The position numbers were made by a program, and so were the translations under genes. Under the pieces are notes generated by a model, which saw only the letters and a program-made list of their open reading frames with translations, did no database searches and was not told where the DNA came from. A stretch of 64,000 nucleotides of DNA from Odobenus rosmarus divergens. Its lineage: Eukaryota > Chordata > Mammalia > Carnivora > Odobenidae. Location: the NCBI RefSeq assembly GCF_000321225.1, contig NW_004451880.1, forward strand, positions 226,319 to 290,318, given 5' to 3'. Position 1 is the first letter of the stretch; every line of letters begins with the position of its first letter. Of this stretch, positions 13,099 to 24,040 are shown in pieces.

Positions 13099-13180
13099 AG
13101 CTGTGTTGTTAGGTACATACACACTGAAGATTGCTAGGTATATACACATCTAGAGCTGTGTTGTTAGGTACATACACACT
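13099..13180. repeat. 27-bp direct repeat, period 55
   Basis: A 27-base unit containing 'gctgtgttgttaggtacata' occurs exactly at 13,099-13,125 and 13,154-13,180. A shorter degenerate version ('gctaggtatatacacatct') lies between them. It sits at the inner end of an L1 fragment and looks like a local duplication. Confidence 0.85.
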
Positions 13181-13190
13181 TCCTGTTCGA

Positions 13191-16100
13191 ATTTACCTCT
13201 CCCTATCTAATGACTTTGCAATTGTCTCTAATTAGCTCCCCAGACTCCTATCCCACAGTAATTGCAGTTAGTACATACTATGTATCCACATAGGCAGCCG
13301 GTGATTTAATGCAAGTCCTGCTGGTAGAGCTATCTTTTTCCTTCTTTTATCTAGATTCTTTGCTCTAAAGAGGTAGCCCTAGGCAGTGGATCTGCAGCAG
13401 TTTTTTGCATTCTTACTTTATGTCCAGCCTCACATCCCTCCAACCCTACCCCTGCTTCATGCAGTGAAACTGACTCTTTTAATCTTTTAATCTCCTTTCC
13501 CTAACAGGACTTTAGCTCCTGACTGCCATTGCCTGCTTTGGATTTAGAGTCCAGTGGTTCTGTGGTTAGTTGTATGCTTTGTATTTCTTTTCTGTGTCTG
13601 GTCCATAGAAATGTCTATTATTTTTGAGCCTGTGCTATGTCTTCTTTTTGGGACTCAACCTTTCATATTTTATCCATTTTACTCTATGTTTGGAGCAGAA
13701 GTGTATTAAAATGTGAATTTATGGAGTCATTTTGATCAAAATCCTAATCATACTGATAAATATTGATCAAAATAATTCTTTTAACTGCTGTATAGTATTC
13801 GATTATCCATTCTGTTTATCCATTCATGAGGTAATTTTGGCAGCACTTGAGTTTAAGAAACAGTGAGTTGAAACAAATTCTGTGATTTAAGCCTTGATGA
13901 AATACTATATGAAAAGTACCAAGTTCAATTCAAGATACTTTGCTATGTATGAAATGTGAGAATAAATATTCCTGGAGGTAGGTGAAATACAGAAGCTTGA
14001 AGAAGACAAGTGGGAAAATATCTATGGCTTAAGCTAAGTAAGAAAATGAGATCTGTGATGGAAGATTATAAAGAGAAAAGGAAGGAGAATCCAGGAAGGA
14101 ATCTTGAGAACTACCCAAGTGTAGATGGTCAAAAGAGGAATGAGAACCCATAAAGAGAGATTGAAAAGGGGCATTTGAAATGTAGAAAGAAGAGAATTTC
14201 TAGAACAGTATTCATTACTCTAGCAAACCACTGAAGTGATGAGAACCAAGACAGAACAATGGACTGAGAGCCTTCCACCCTCTACTCACCAGCTACTAGA
14301 CTTTGGGTTAACAAACTGGTCCCAATTACTACATCTGTAAAATATGTAGTAGATGATCTCTAAGGTCCTTTCTGTGTCTAAGATGTGATGTTTATGTGTT
14401 TTAGTAAGTAGTATATTGGTGACCTTGAGAAAACTGTTTCAGCGGTATGTGAAAGCCCAGTTGTAAAATGTTAAGGAGATTTCTTTGATATGCCATGATA
14501 TGACACCATATCAAAATGAGAGGAAGCATACCATAGCAAGAGAGACTAAATAACAGCAATCAGATGTGTGGAAAATATTTTTAATCCTTCATAATGCCTT
14601 GGGAAAGGAAGTAAACTAAATGAATGTTTTTCTTCTAGTTATACTTAAGTGATTTGGTTCAACCAAAACAAATGAACCATCAGAGATTTTTCATGTTTTG
14701 TCACATTCCTTAAAGAGAGAGATGTATGTATTAGGTATTTATTTTGGAGTAAGATGATCTTATTTAAAATAAAGACTCCAGTTGGTTCAATATGGGTCTG
14801 CATTTGAGGAACAATATATTAACAGAATTGTTAACTTATGACTACTCTATAGGCCACGTTTGAGTATACCTCTAGGCAGTTGTAAGGGCCAGATACTTAT
14901 TGTTCCATTGCGGTACACACACCTGCATAAAATGTAAATCCCATCACTTTTCTCTAGGATGTTCCTTGAGATTGTAGCTATACCATTTATGGAAATGGAA
15001 ACTGGAAGTCCAAACGTGGAAGCTTTCTGCTGCCTAAAAGCCCCTGGTCTTTTAGGGGCTTAGTAAACTAAAGCTGACTTTAGTTCTCCAGCTTCCTAAA
15101 TATTATATAAAATATTTACTGTTTGTATTATTTAGTTTATAAGGCTATTCAGAACTGAGAATGAGTTAATCTTTTGTCTCCATCCATCTTTGAGTTTTAG
15201 GTTTTATTCTAAATTCACCCTCAGACTAAGATTTATGGTAAGAAATGCAGTCTAAGTAGTGTGTCAAGTCTTCATTTATTCTAGAGTCATAGACCTGTGA
15301 CTGAATTGTGATTGAGGAAATGCTCTCAGGTATCTTAGGAATCAAGAATGAAAATGGGCTATAGGAAGAAGGGGAGTACCGCTCCCAGCCTGACTGTCAT
15401 GCTACTGAAATCTGCTCATGTGTCTATCACATCAGGCAGGTGTGCCACGGCCCAGGAGCCCCTCGTGTGTGAGGGCTTGCCTTTGTGCCCTGGAAGCAGA
15501 GCTACTCTCGCTCCACTAAGGTTGGCTCCATTCCCCGTCCCCCTCTTTGTCAGTGCCACCTTCAACCCCACTTTACCAACAGCCTGTTATCTAACTGCTT
15601 GTGATTCAAAGACCCTTAAAATTGAAGCTGTTCTCTCAGTGGGTGTTTTTCTTTAATAGGAAGAAAGAAAAAAGCATGATGCCAGTTTGCCTGTAGTAGT
15701 CTTCACAAGGTTGCACCTCGCGTTTGGTTTTCGTTTACACCTCGCGTTTCGTTTCCGTTTATCATTCTCAGTTGCTCATGTGGTCATGTTGGTCTTTATG
15801 CCGTGTGTAGTAAATTTTATTTCTCTTGAGATTGGTCATTTTCTGTTAGAAGGTCATGGTGGAATGTGTTTAATATTCTTAATTAGTACTTCTCAATCAG
15901 ATAGAAGTACTGATTGAAAATATTAATATAAATCAAGATTACTCGTTTTAAAGAATACTTAGTCATCAGAAACCATTTACCTCTCAAGACTGTGGCTTTG
16001 GGGCTGATGATAAAAGCTCAGATAATACCAAGTCTGCAGCTGTAGTTCAGCTTGGATAGACTGTTGAATAATGAATAAAATACCTAAACTGGAAGACTAG

Positions 16101-16245
16101 GAAAAATTTGGTTCCTGAAATTTACCGGGCATTTTGTAGAATCATGATTTCTTATATTTACTGATCTGCCCTGCCTAAAGATAATACAAAATAAGAAAAT
16201 GGGGATTAAACATATTATCTTAAAATCGTACTTTCATGCTTTTTA
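13191..16245. other. TBCEL: TBCEL intron sequence, mostly unique
   Basis: There are no coding exons and little recognisable repeat here beyond a probable antisense MIR near 14,225-14,400 ('tacatctgtaaaatatgtag'). Two adjacent small hairpins lie at 15,033-15,085. A short direct duplication 'cacctcgcgttt' occurs near 15,715 and 15,741, unusual for its CpGs in an AT-rich intron. Short open frames such as 15,348-15,656 show no protein family features and are taken as chance. Confidence 0.55.
14225..14400 (-). repeat. MIR-type SINE relic
   Basis: The order 'ggactgagagccttccaccc', 'ctttgggttaacaaactgg' and 'acatctgtaaaatatgtag' follows the reverse complement of the MIR core. It is strongly diverged, with no duplication visible, as expected for this mammal-wide ancient SINE. 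Confidence 0.6.
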
Positions 16246-16398
16246 GGGGCTCCTGGGTGGCTCAGTTGGTTAAATGTCCAACTCTTGACTTTAGCTCAGG
16301 TCATAGTCTTGGGGTCGTGAGATCAAATCCCCTTTCAGGCCTATTTAAGATTCTCTCTCTCCCTGTTCCTCTGCCCCTCCCCACCCTCTAAAAAAAAA
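16246..16398 (+). mobile_element. SINEC copy, short tail
   Basis: It starts 'ggggctcctgggtggctcag' and continues 'ttggttaaatgtccaactct' with the SINEC core, a CT-rich segment and a nine-base A run. The sequence between core and tail is shortened relative to the copy at 29,796. A convincing target duplication was not found. Confidence 0.9.
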
Positions 16399-16689
16399 GT
16401 AATACTTTTTACTTATGTAACTTTTAAGGGAGCATATTTAGTGTGTATAGTGATACACAATTCTGATATTTTCCTTCATTTTTATAGAATAAAGAATGAA
16501 TATTTGTTATAGCCCGTATCAAAACTGTTATCCATATACAAAAGTCTATTGGCTTTACCTGCAAATTAATAAATAAACATTGGTTTTAAGATTTAAACAA
16601 GTGGAAAGGCAGGTGCAGAAGTGGTAATGTTTATGATACAAAATAAGGATGGAAAGTTATGAAGGAACCAAATAATGAAGGGCCTTTTA

Positions 16690-17195
16690 TAGGTCACTTA
16701 GTTTTCTATTGCTGCTATAACAAATTACCCTAAACTTAGTGGTTTAAAACAATACCTACTTATTATGTCATGGTTTCTGTGGGTCAGAAGTATGGGCACA
16801 ATGTGGCTTAACTGGGTTCTCTGCTTAGGGTCCCACAAGGCCAAAATCAAGGGGTTAGCAGGGCTGTGTTCATTATTGAAGGCTCTGGTGAAGAATCACT
16901 TTGCGAGCTCATTCAGGATGGTGGGAGAATTCTGTACTTTCTCCTGCTTTCCATGTGGCCACCCTCATCTTCAAGCCAGCAATGATATAGCAAATTCTCT
17001 CATGCTTAGAATCTCTCTGACTTCCTTTTCTGCTGCTGCCTGGAGAAGCTTCTCTGCTTTTAACAGTTGGTATGATTAGATTAGTCCCATTCAGTGAATC
17101 TCCCTATCTTAAGGTCAACAGTGCAGTATAATATAATTTTGAGAATAGCACCAGGGGATGAAGATCGTGGGGGCCAAAATTCTGCCTTCCACAAT
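16690..17195 (-). mobile_element. MLT1-like LTR (ERVL-MaLR), antisense
   Basis: The + strand reads 'ttctattgctgctataacaa', 'cttagtggtttaaaacaata' and later 'ttctgccttccacaatcatg', in the order of a reverse-complemented MLT1-class LTR, including the TG...CA-type ends. The length of about 500 bp fits a solitary LTR. The subfamily cannot be stated from reading alone. It is a non-coding relic in the TBCEL intron. Confidence 0.75.
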
Positions 17196-19680
17196 CATGA
17201 TAGAGTTCAGACTTTATTCTGATGGGCTTTGCGTGATTTTCAGTAGAGGAGTGATGTGGTCACATTTGTGTTTTGTAACAGTCAATTTGGCTGTAATGTA
17301 GACAAGGGTCAGTGTGGGGCCACTCTGAAGTTATGGGAAACCTTTGGAAGGAGTATCATTTGGGATTTGGTTATAAATAACAGAAGTCATGCTAGCTATG
17401 TTAAGAAGAAAGGAATTTAATACAGGGAGTAGGTGCTTAACAAAAAATTTTGGAAGGGCTGTGTCGCTAGGATTGCCTTCAAATGCTACCACAGAACCGG
17501 CCCACCAATGGCACTGCTGCCTCTGGTAGGATCAGATAAGGAGAAACTCATGAAGCTGCTGTCCCTGGTGCTGGATCACACCAGCTTAGCTGTGATCTGG
17601 GGGTTCAGCAAACTGCTGCCAGGGGTCTTAACTCCAGGAACACAGTGTTTGAACTGCAGTTTGGTAATTGGGGAGCCTATACCCAAACCATGCCCACACC
17701 ATCGGCTAGATCCATTATATCTGTCCCCAGGGCTGCTGAATGTAACTGATAGAAGCCAAGTCTCACCTGCAAATAAGTGTGGAAAATGCTGTTTTTACCT
17801 TCCCAGTCTCGGCAGTATGGGAGGAAGGCATTCCAGAGGAGGCTGGAACAGATCCTGAGAAAGCTCATCCACAGAATGTTCTAGCACTCTAGGTTATTAA
17901 TGACAGTGGCTTGAATTTACAGGATTTCAAGTGGGCAAGAGAGGTGCACATAGATTCAGGAAATATTTGGGAATCGAATTGTTAGCACGTGGCAATTGAT
18001 TGGATCAAAGAGGCGGAAAAGAGAGATAGGAAGGAATCAGGATGACTGTCCAGCTACAGGCTAGGATGAGTCAATCATTCCTGATGCCATTTACTAACAT
18101 AAGAAAGACCAGAAGAGATGGTTGGGGAGTGACAATGAATTATTTCTGGATGTGTCAATTTGAGAAAACTATGGGACCTTGGTGTCCTAATTTATAGGTC
18201 ATTTAATTTGTAGATGGACTTGGCCAGTTGTAGCAAGTAGGCCAGTTTCTGCCTGTGGGTCATAATTTTGTGTACAAATCTGTTTATGGTTGAGATTAAT
18301 TCAGTTGGCCATAGTGCCAAATATAAATAAGTCTAGAATTATATAATGATTATTGTAAGTTTTAGTTTTATATTAAATAGATTTAGGACTTATCACTAGT
18401 TCTTTAATCTCATTGTTGAGCAGAGTTTTTCTTTTTCAGAAGGAAGCATGGGTGCCCTATTCCCTAAGTTCTTCTTGTTTCAGAATAGTTGGCTTTTAAA
18501 TTTCTTTCTGAACAAAACTTGGCAAGGTATACTATTCCTGGATCACACTTTCTAATTCATTTATTTGGTCAGCAGTAGCATTGTTGTGTTCCTCAATTTG
18601 TTTCATCTGCGATCTGTCTTTTCATCTCCTTCGGTTTATCATTTGTCTTTGAGCTCTTGTTTTATTAAATTCATGCACTTAATAAGTTCTGGACCGCCTG
18701 CCTTCAATTATTTTTTCTTTCAGATTGAGTTCTGCCTCTGCATTTTACTTACTGTGTGTTTCTTTCTTTTATTCCTTTTGCTGCGGTTATGTGTTTAGTT
18801 GCTATTATGTCTCCTCGCTTATGCTTAAAAGTGGGCACCTCTCTCCAGACCATCTCTTTACTGAAACATAGTGTAAGTAAACTCTCCTTGACCCCTTCAC
18901 CATTGTTTCTTTTGTCCCTCTGAGGCAGAGTTTGAGAGCTGGGATATTACAATTCTACTTTTCTGTAGTCTGAAGGGAAAACATCTCTGGAGTTGGGTTC
19001 ACTTTCTATTTGACCCCTGCTGTCTTTTCTAAGATTTTGTGAAATTATCATAGCCTAGTTTCACTTGTTTGAAGACATATAGTAGGAGATAGGGGTAGGG
19101 AAAGATACCCTTAGAGTCTGAATCATTTCACTCTTTCAATTCGGAAAATTTCAAGTCCTGGTGAGGCTTTTGCTTTTTGGGCTTGTTTTGTTTTGTTCAC
19201 CTTTGCTAAGATCCTGACATAATGGTAGTGGGACATAGACGCTTCTAGTCCCCGAAGTGTTTCCTCAGGCTTTCTCCTGGCTCACTCCTTAGCCCTTCAG
19301 CCCAATTTTCTCTAAATTGGGAAGTGTTAGCATTCTTGGGAATTTGCTCTTTGTCTTCTTCCTCCATAGTGGATTCTGGGGGTTGGATTAGGATCTTTGC
19401 TTAGCAGAACCACATTGTACACAGCTTCTGGTTCCTTTTAAATAAAGCCTATCATAATAAGGTTATTCCCTCTCTTCTTTTGTTAATTGTTGCTGGTAAC
19501 ATTTTTACCCTTTTAAAAGATACTGTTTTTGACACAAGTTCCGGGAAGAAGAAGATTCTGTAATCTGTTTTATCATAGCACCATCTTTTCAAAGAAGTTC
19601 TAAATAGATTTCAGTCATTTATTTTCTAAAGGGGTATGTGTATTTTAATAATGTAAATTCCAGAATAGGAGCATCATGTT
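17196..19680. other. TBCEL: TBCEL intron, unassigned, possible very old L1/HAL1-like tract
   Basis: There is no exon. The 17,433-17,858 open frame (141 codons) has no recognisable domain and is probably chance within an unidentified repeat. From about 18,420 to 19,600 the composition and phrases ('aacttggcaaggtatact', 'tagcaccatcttttcaaag') suggest a very diverged antisense L1 or HAL1 5' part, with low certainty. A repeat search is needed to settle this. Confidence 0.4.
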
Positions 19681-19689
19681 TATTTTTTA

Positions 19690-19940
19690 TTTGTATACAG
19701 ACTTAGAATTTACAAAGTACTTACTCATCTATTATGTTATATAATTCTCTTGACTGTTTTATAAGGTAGGAAGGGCAGACTTTTTAATCTCAGTTTTACT
19801 AATGAGGAAACTGAGATACAAAGAGATTGATTTGATGAGTCACACAGCTAATTGTAAGATGGAGTCAAGACTCTGAAGTCAGATCTTCTGACTCCAAAGC
19901 CAGGACCATTTTACCATATCCTGTTACTCCCTTTACTGAA
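19690..19940 (+). repeat. MIR element
   Basis: Clear MIR order on the + strand: 'tttacaaagtacttactcat', 'actaatgaggaaactgagat', then 'agtcacacagctaattgtaa' and 'gactccaaagccaggaccat'. The conserved MIR core is well preserved. Confidence 0.85.
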
Positions 19941-20357
19941 AACGATTCCCTCCATCCTTACCCACACATGTCTTACTCCATCTTTAATATTCCTACCAAA
20001 CTTTTAACACTGACTTAAACTGAGTTAAAGCCAAAAGTAGGGTGGGGAAATAATCTTGCATGACCATTGTATTCTGATCCTGAATTAACCTCAGGATTTC
20101 TTGGTTATAATAAAGCTGATATCAGGTCTTATCATTTTTTCCTTCTCTGATTTGTAGAAAATTGCTCAGCTTTCTCGGTAAAATCAGACCTAGATCCTCC
20201 AAGGCGGGCAGTGGAGACAGGATTTTCCACATGGGAAATTTGACCTGGTGGGCCCTAGTTTCACCTCTATAACTCACTTTCCTCTTGGTATCTTCTGCTT
20301 TTTATTCCTGCCTTGATCAAGGAACTTGTATTCCTCGTTTGCCATTTACCACTTTTT

Positions 20358-20587
20358 CACAAGATTGTATTCTTTTTTTTTTTTTTTAAGATTTATTAAT
20401 TTATTTGGGGGGCGGCGGGGAGGCAGAGGGAGAAGGGGAAAAGGAATCTCAAGCAGCCTTCTCCACCTAGCATGAAGCCCGACAGGGGGCTCGATCTAAT
20501 GGCCCTGAGATCATGACCTGAGCAGAAATCAAGAGTCGGACACTCAACAGACTGAGCCACTGAGGCACCCCACAAGACTGTATTCTT
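20358..20587 (-). mobile_element. SINEC copy, antisense, 17-bp target duplication
   Basis: T-run then 'aagatttattaatttatttg', GA-rich tract, 'gccctgagatcatgacctga' and 'gactgagccactgaggcacc': a full reverse-complement SINEC (20,375-20,570). Flanks 'cacaagattgtattctt' (20,358-20,374) and 'cacaagactgtattctt' (20,571-20,587) differ at one base. It lies about 575 bp upstream of the last TBCEL exon. Confidence 0.95.
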
Positions 20588-21161
20588 CACTCTTCTACAA
20601 AGACCTTATATTATAGCCAATGAGACTACACTGGAACATTCAAATAAAGCATCACTGAAAAAGCTGGATTAACAGCTCACATACAACTAGATTTTTTGTT
20701 GTTGTTTGTAAGTTGTCTTCTCTGATGGTCAGAAACTGGCCATCTTCCTTCCGTCTTCCCATCTGTCACCAAGGAACATGTGCTTAGATATATGCCTTTG
20801 ATGATGACACCCAAGAAAGCAAGTTCTACAGAGTTATTAGACTTCTCTCTGTAATCCTGTGGTGTCTACTTTTCTAGGTTCTCCTTTCCTCCCTAAGTCT
20901 ATTCTTCTATAACGATTAACAGCAGGCATGGTGACCATCTTTAGGACAAACTCTTCTCCTGTCCACAAGAATGTGGTTTTATTGTGGCCTCAAAAGAGCA
21001 ACCGTATGAGATCACAGATACACAAATAGTTCATCGGGCAAATAGATAGATGGAGATGATATTAGTATAGGGCTGTAACAGTGTTGTTTACTGGAGTTCT
21101 GAAGAAGTTCGTAGTTCATATGCTAGTGGCTTAAGCTGACACTGTTTTTTTATCCTTCTAG

Positions 21162-21480
21162 GTATCATGAACTGATTACAAAATATGGGAAGTTGGAGCC
21201 TTTGGCAGAAGTGGACCTAAGACCCCAGAGCAGTGCGAAAGTAGAAGTCCACTTTAACGATCAGGTGGAAGAAATGAGCATTCGTCTGGACCAGACAGTT
21301 GCAGAACTAAAGAAACAATTAAAAACTCTAGTGCAGTTACCCACAAGCAACATGCTTCTCTACTATTTTGACCATGAAGCACCCTTTGGCCCAGAGGAAA
21401 TGAAGTATAGCTCTCGGGCACTGCATTCTTTTGGCATTAGGGATGGAGATAAAATTTATGTGGAATCCAAAACAAAATAA
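21162..21480 (+). CDS. TBCEL: TBCEL terminal coding exon (ubiquitin-like domain)
   Basis: Tubulin folding cofactor E-like is a cytosolic relative of TBCE that lacks the CAP-Gly domain; known work links it to tubulin destabilisation and sperm development. The acceptor 'tttttttatccttctag' ends at 21,161. The first base completes a codon started in the previous exon, and 105 codons follow to TAA at 21,478-21,480. They begin [19 protein letters not shown] and include '[20 protein letters not shown]' and '[19 protein letters not shown]'. This is the ubiquitin-like fold that ends the protein; the LRR part lies in exons outside the window. There is no ATG in the exon, so a start inside it would be wrong. 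The sequence is very close to my recollection of the human protein. Confidence 0.96.
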
Positions 21481-24040
21481 CCTCGACCAGCCTTGTAAAA
21501 AACACATATATAAGGACTTCTTGCAGGGCATTTGTTTCCAATGTGGTTTCCTTTAGGAGGGAGAAAGTTGTTTTTGTTTTGTTTTGTTTAGGTTTTTGGG
21601 GGGGGGTTGTATATTTTTTTCCCTCTAGGATGGGTAGGGGGCTGTTTTTGGTATTTTCTACCACAGATTTCTTCAGCTCAGCCAGCAGAATTGGCCACAT
21701 CTCCAGTCCATGTGCCCTCCCTCATGAAAGATGACCAAGAAATCACCGACTTCTTACTGTGTTCACTGGGCTGTGCCTACCGCTTGGTTATCACGACCAT
21801 TTAGGTATATTTGTGAAGATAGCGTGAACAGTGTGTCCCCCCTCAGAAGGGCAACTTGTGGGATTGAAGTCTGGAGCAGGGATCTTGAAAGGAAGGGCCA
21901 GCACTTCTCTCCCCCAGTTCTTGCGCTGTCCCTCCCTCTCTCCCTCCTTTCCTGTTGTGGTTCAGTTTTTCATTTTGACTCATGTCAGCACGTGTTCACC
22001 TAATAGTTTTATCCTGCCCATAAGTAACTTCTCATTTCTCAGTGTGGGCAATTTTTTCTTCATTTCTCCCTTTTGAAGTAATTGTAGTGCTTTAAGCATT
22101 TTCAACCTGATTCTGAATTCTCAGGTATTCCGTGAGAACCTGGAACTCTGTTAGGATCTTGAAGAGGAGCCGACGGAGAGTTAAAACCCCGGGAAGACTC
22201 GCTGCTGCCCTGTCAGCACAGGCTGAGCAGCCTGGCCCCCTGTACGTACCCAGGCCCATGTCTGCGTCCTGCACACCTGACGCCCACCCCCACTTCCATA
22301 ATCCAAAACGTGTCACGTGCCCCAGTTCTTTTATTCTTTCTTGTCCAATGTATTTCCTCATCTCTAGCTGTCTTTCTCATTACTCTAAACCACTGGGACT
22401 AGAGGCCTGACTTTCTGAGGGACCCAGGAGAGTAAAGGATACACGTGCCTGGAGAGCTGGGAGTTAGAGAGCCGACTGTCCTTGGTGCGTGTGAGGGAGT
22501 AGAGTGGGAGAGAAGTCCAGCCATCCAGGAGAAAGCGAGCTGTGACCTTCCTGCCCGTGTCGTCATTTGAAGCCCTGGCTCTTGCACTTTGCATTACAAG
22601 TGGGAAAGCTTAATCAGAGGGACTTCTGATTCCCAGTTCTTCCCTGGGATTCTGTGATGTCGTCATTGGACAGTTCTTTTTGTTTTACATTTCAACTCAG
22701 CTGCCCCTCCCGAAGAACAACTCTGCCTAATCTACGAGTAAAGTCTAAGTGTCAAAACTTCAGAATTGCCTCCAAGTCATATTTTTTGCAGAAGCATATT
22801 TAAGCACTTTTCTTTAAAAGCCAGTTCCTCACCTGCCCTGAAATCTTTGCATTTGTTCTTGTAGTCCTTCGTTAATCAGGTTTACCCCTTTCTGTGATAG
22901 GTGTCTTTCTTGGTCCACGGTGTTTACAGATGGGAGACTCGGGGACGACTTGGCATCATTAAGGGCAGGCGATGTGCACATGAAGTATTTTTTCCAAGAA
23001 TGTAATCATTATCTGATTGCATTTGACCTTTTGACCTTGTTATAGGATTCCACCGCTCCTACAAAATTCTTTAATTTCGTAACGAAATTTTTAGATAACT
23101 CTTGTAAATTCTTCACTTCTGCAGAGTTGTGATTATTATTGCTATTTTTAAATTTTTCCTATGCCATAACAGCAGATGTTTATTCTCTTAATGCACTTCA
23201 GGTTCAGGATCTGTAAAGCCTTTGACCCAGGCTTACTGAGTCAAGTCTTCATTCACTGTAACGTTAAAGGTGGAAACCAAAGGGTTTGAGAAAGATGAAT
23301 GAAGCCTGTTCTCCTTCTGCTGCCGACTTGATCTTTCAAAATCCTAAGACTGAGCAATGGAGATCCAGGCTGGGTAGAGACAAGAATAATTATTTTGCAG
23401 TCACATTTTCCTGACAGATTTTTGGAAGTTGGAAAAAAGTGTGGAAGCAGTGTCATGAAGATAAAAACTGTGGGTGCTTTGTGTATGTGCGCATGAGTGC
23501 AGACGAGTTTGAGAGAGAAACTGTGTAATTGAGCCTGTCCCTTTTGTCAGCCTGGGAAACAGATGCACTCTTATTTTTTGAGGTAGTATGACCCCTGATT
23601 GTCCCACAGCAGAAGGCAGAGCAAACACTTGGGTTGTGCTTTAATCATAAGTGGAATGGTCACAATTAATAAGATATTTTATATATGACAAAGTTTTATG
23701 AAATGCTTTTTTACTATTAGAGACCTGTTCCTTCTGTTATGACAGAACACAGCGTCCATCAACTGCAGGATAATTCCTCTATTATACAGTTGCATGTCAG
23801 GGGAATGTCTCATCAAATTCAGTGGATGTGGGTATTTTTAGGGCGTTGTAATTGATGGTTTTAATAATTGCTGAACAATTTTTGATTGAGACAAAGTCTA
23901 ATGCAATTACCGGTCTTTTAGAGCTACAGAACAGAAGTAAAAGAGAAAAGCTATTTGAGCATGTGTACTTGTAGATTTATTTGGGCGGCTGAGTAAAGAT
24001 GCTGCTTTTGAAATAAAATTGGTGCTGTGTAGACACTTGT
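21481..24040 (+). other. TBCEL: TBCEL 3' UTR, proposed extent
   Basis: The sequence after the stop is nearly free of SINE and L1 for about 4.7 kb, which fits a long conserved 3' UTR. A G9 run lies at 21,598-21,606. The many small open frames have no domain content. The 3' limit is a guess at the AATAAA at 24,012; other signals further on (for example 27,529) could be used. Evidence for the extent is inference only. Confidence 0.45.
24012..24017 (+). promoter_or_regulatory. TBCEL: Candidate TBCEL poly(A) signal AATAAA
   Basis: AATAAA at 24,012-24,017 is followed within 15 bases by a GU-rich element ('ggtgctgtgtagacacttgt'), a suitable cleavage context about 2.5 kb after the TBCEL stop. No transcript data are available, so use is unproven. 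Confidence 0.35.

Larger units (their letters stand above)
9536..13190 (-). mobile_element. Old L1M fragment, 3' end through ORF2, antisense, with two nested SINEs
   Basis: A further antisense L1 copy runs from 3' UTR-type sequence ('tacttagcatgatgtatttg', near 9,575) back through the ORF2 reverse transcriptase region to endonuclease-like sequence near 12,850-13,090. It is split by SINEC copies at 9,656-9,773 (minus) and 12,176-12,383 (plus). Its ORF2 frame is destroyed. Near 9,843-9,890 there is a (TTTC)n-like tract. Confidence 0.75.

Noticed and set aside
17433..17858. Open frame of 141 codons in the TBCEL intron
   Set aside because: No protein family resemblance; adjoins LTR-like sequence and is probably part of an unidentified repeat.
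21193..21195. Start of an independent small ubiquitin-like protein at 21,193
   Set aside because: The codon is TTG (Leu), and the frame continues upstream to a good splice acceptor as the last TBCEL exon.
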